A stretch of DNA of 64,000 bases, taken from contig NZ_OY762929.1 in NCBI RefSeq assembly GCF_963666675.1, forward strand, positions 4,560,001-4,624,000, given 5' to 3'. Positions 62,538 to 64,000 of this stretch are shown here, piece by piece. Position 1 is the first letter of the stretch. Each line of letters starts with the position of its first letter. The notes beneath the pieces were generated by a model. It did not search any database, was not told the DNA's origin, and saw only the letters and a list, made by a program, of their open reading frames with translations. The stretch comes from an uncultured Desulfobacter sp. GTDB lineage: Bacteria > Desulfobacterota > Desulfobacteria > Desulfobacterales > Desulfobacteraceae. A program made the translations under genes and the position numbers.

Positions 62538-62688
62538 TTATTCCATGGGCATGGTTTTAAACCCAATGGCCAAAATGATAAAAAAAAGGGTCATACCCGA
62601 GCCAGATGGCCCACCAGTCCACTTTTTTCCACATTTTCGACCATTCCCACTTACCCACATCTTTTACAACTTGTGAATTACCAGACAA
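62538..62688 (-). pseudogene. small membrane-protein gene with an apparent frameshift
   Basis: From a TTG at 62688, with GGAGGAGG upstream, the frame gives (M)SGNSQVVKDVGKWEWSKMW and KKVDWWAIWLG. It then leaves the expected path at a CCC run (62596-62598 on the plus strand). Removing one base continues it as MTLFFIILAIGFKTMPME and stop. The whole would be a 49-residue protein with one helix. The DWWAIWLG part resembles the start of YeiH-type sulfate exporter proteins. It may be a fragment of one or a real small protein. As written the frame gives 42 residues. Confidence 0.45.
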
Positions 62689-62789
62689 AACGTCCTCCTC
62701 CTTCTTATATTTTCGTATGTTCCGTGTTATAAAAAGCGTATGAAACTAAATCCAGGGCCGCGCCCTGCGGCATGAGTTTATATGAGAGA

Positions 62790-62870
62790 GCCGATAAGTT
62801 ACTAAACTTCTTTCATTCTTTGTTGTGGGGCGATTTTGGGCGCTGATAGACCAAGTCGGCCCATGGCCGT
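62790..62870 (+). repeat. diverged copy of the family C repeat
   Basis: ATGAGAGAGCCGATAAGTTA, pairing with ACTTCTTTCATTC, then TTGTTGTGGGGCGATTTTGG and GTCGGCCCATGGCCGTTATA. The order of parts matches the standard unit. It ends exactly where the regulator fragment begins. Confidence 0.6.
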
Positions 62871-63047
62871 TATAAGGACGCGAAAAAAGAGGCCATGGAC
62901 ATCTTCTCCCGGGAATATCTAACCTGCCTGTTCCGGGAGACCCGGGGCAACATTTCAGAGACCTCCCGGCGCAGCGGCCTGGAACGGGCCTCCATTCAAA
63001 AAATTATCAAGCGCCTGGATCTGGATATGTCCCGGTTCAGGGCGTAA
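62871..63047 (+). pseudogene. C-terminal Fis-type helix-turn-helix fragment of a sigma-54 response regulator
   Basis: The open frame reads YKDAKKEAMDIFSREYLTCL, FRETRGNISETSRRSGLERA, SIQKIIKRLDLDMSRFRA. This is the DNA-binding end (HTH_8) of NtrC-family proteins, where it follows the AAA+ domain. The rest of such a protein is missing and a family C repeat lies directly before it. An ATG at 62895 could still start a 50-residue DNA-binding protein, so it may not be dead. Confidence 0.6.
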
Positions 63048-63113
63048 GGTCTGCCATTAACCGCAACTTTATTTTTTAACACACACCAACCCAAGCCATA
63101 AGGAGTAAAATCT

Positions 63114-63533
63114 ATGGAGATATCAGGTAAAAAAATCGGGAAACTGGCCTTTGAGATTAATCAGGACGCTTACACCTACACCCTGGATGCCCCTGAAAGC
63201 GTCGGCGGAGAAGGCAAAGGGCCATCCCCCAAGGGCCTTCTTCTAAGCAGCCTGATCGGATGCACCGGCATTGATGTGGCCATGATCCTGGGTAAAATGC
63301 GGGTGGAGATTCAGGATCTTAAAATCACGGCACAAACCGAACTGACAGACGAACAGCCGTCGGTATTTAAAGAAATCACGCTCTCGTATCGCATCACCGG
63401 CGATGAAAAAGACATAAAAAAAATCAAACGGGCCGTATCCATGTCCATGGAAACCTACTGCGGAGTATCTGCCATGCTCGAAAAGCACAGCCCCATTATC
63501 CATAATATCTATCTGAATGGTCGAGAGGTTTAG
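63114..63533 (+). CDS. OsmC family protein
   Basis: Protein of 139 residues of the OsmC/Ohr superfamily, thiol peroxidases that reduce organic hydroperoxides. The two conserved cysteines are present: Cys50 in LLSSLIGCTGIDVAMIL and Cys116 in SMETYCGVSAMLEKHSPI. It is of the YhfA-like/OsmC branch by eye. AAGGAG lies 10 nt before the ATG. It is single and followed by a gene fragment and a terminator. Confidence 0.92.
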   Translation: MEISGKKIGKLAFEINQDAYTYTLDAPESVGGEGKGPSPKGLLLSSLIGCTGIDVAMILGKMRVEIQDLKITAQTELTDEQPSVFKEITLSYRITGDEKDIKKIKRAVSMSMETYCGVSAMLEKHSPIIHNIYLNGREV

Positions 63534-63558
63534 ACGATCTCATAATTTCAAAGATGGC

Positions 63559-63723
63559 TTCCACAGCGGACGGCTTCTTCCTGCCAGCATGGTGATTGCC
63601 GGCGGCACAATTAATGTGACAAACCTGGCCTTGTCTTTGGTGGCACCGGCCGAAGGCGATGAAGTCGAAGAAGCTGAGACGAAATACACGGTCAGCGCCA
63701 TTAAAATCCCCATGTACAAGTAA
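63559..63723 (+). pseudogene. C-terminal fragment of a membrane protein
   Basis: The frame encodes FHSGRLLPASMVIAGGTINV TNLALSLVAP and a charged tail (AEGDEVEEAETKY, then AIKIPMYK). One hydrophobic helix followed by an acidic tail looks like the end of a transporter. The open frame reaches back to 63517 by overlapping the OsmC end, with no ribosome site. A terminator follows. No family is assigned. Confidence 0.3.
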
Positions 63724-63753
63724 ACAACCATCACGTTACCGATGCCCGTGCAA

Positions 63754-63790
63754 CTGCCCTCGCCCCAGTGCAGACGAGGGCTGTTTTTTG
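63754..63790 (+). terminator. rho-independent terminator
   Basis: GCCCTCG (63756-63762) and CGAGGGC (63775-63781) are followed by TGTTTTTTGGGG. It would end transcription from the OsmC gene or the fragment after it. Confidence 0.75.
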
Positions 63791-63796
63791 GGGATA

Positions 63797-63996
63797 AGGC
63801 CCATATAAACAGCCATGGGCTGACCTGACATATCAGCACTGAAGGACGGCCCACAACCAAGGTTGAAAGAACTCAGTAACTTACTGAGCTCTTTCATATA
63901 ACAGCCATGGGCTGACCTGACATATAAGCACTGAAGGACAGCCCACAACCAAGGTTGAAAGAACTCAGTAACTTACTGAGCTCTTTCATATAAAAA
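63797..63996 (-). repeat. two-unit array of the family C repeat, reversed, at the right edge
   Basis: Two units at 63797-63896 and 63897-63990, almost the same as each other (CATATAACAGCCATGGGCTG, ACCTGACATATCAGCACTGA, then AGCCCACAACCAAGGTTGAA AGAACTCAG in parts). They match the tandem units at 25047-25325 in reverse. The array may continue past the window. Confidence 0.85.
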
Positions 63997-64000
63997 AATA

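Overview
The window starts inside an rRNA operon on the minus strand (5' part of 23S, a spacer without tRNA genes, complete 16S). The rest is about 61 kb of bacterial chromosome of moderate GC with short intergenic gaps. The 16S sequence, the gene repertoire (TraB-type membrane protein, DAK2/DegV proteins, many radical SAM enzymes, HDOD and c-di-GMP proteins) and the repeat families point to a Desulfobacter-like member of the Desulfobacteraceae (Desulfobacterota). This assignment is inferred from memory of the families and was not tested by a search.

Layout. 0-2.6 kb: rRNA genes and their promoter. 2.6-26.9 kb: mostly housekeeping (threonine aldolase, GDPD, FmdB-type protein, RecN, Gate-domain protein, TraB protein, EAL/HDOD, PurN, PolA, NadK), an unusual membrane sensor fused to a DnaQ-type exonuclease, a PhnD-like/histidine kinase/response regulator operon, a SLOG protein, a hydrolase, decayed genes, an AEC transporter and an MFS transporter. 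27.0-51.7 kb: a large biosynthetic locus around a divergent promoter region. Leftward are a lipoprotein, a hypothetical protein, a BtrH-domain protein, an ABC ATPase, an ABC permease with an apparent frameshift, and an ACP. Rightward are a fused ketosynthase/chain-length-factor-like protein, an ICMT-like methyltransferase, a radical SAM enzyme, a hotdog thioesterase, a fused DAK2-DegV-B12/radical SAM protein, an ACP and a FabZ-like dehydratase. After an inserted segment (Fic protein, MauE-like protein, rhodanese, repeats) come a third ACP, a second related radical SAM enzyme, a PKS-type dehydratase, a PlsY-like acyltransferase, a GT25-like protein, an MMPL exporter fused to a methyltransferase, and a SPASM radical SAM enzyme. 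52-58.3 kb: a signalling block (HDOD, REC/HD-GYP, REC-histidine kinase, Cache/GGDEF/EAL). 58.3-64 kb: FemAB-like protein, two deacetylase-like proteins, PP2C phosphatase, OsmC, gene debris and repeats.

How the main locus may work (inference): three ACPs, the KS/CLF, two dehydratases and radical SAM enzymes would build and modify an unusual acyl chain. The thioesterase would release it. The fused DAK2-DegV protein resembles FakA plus FakB in one chain and could phosphorylate the free acid. The PlsY-like enzyme normally uses acyl-phosphate and would place the acyl group on glycerol-3-phosphate. The ABC and MMPL proteins would move the product. No ketoreductase, acyl ligase or ammonia lyase is seen here, so the pathway must borrow enzymes from elsewhere.

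Other features: several dispersed repeat families, one a 92-94 bp unit whose hairpin arms vary while pairing is kept, and three apparent single-base homopolymer frameshifts that may be real decay or sequencing error.
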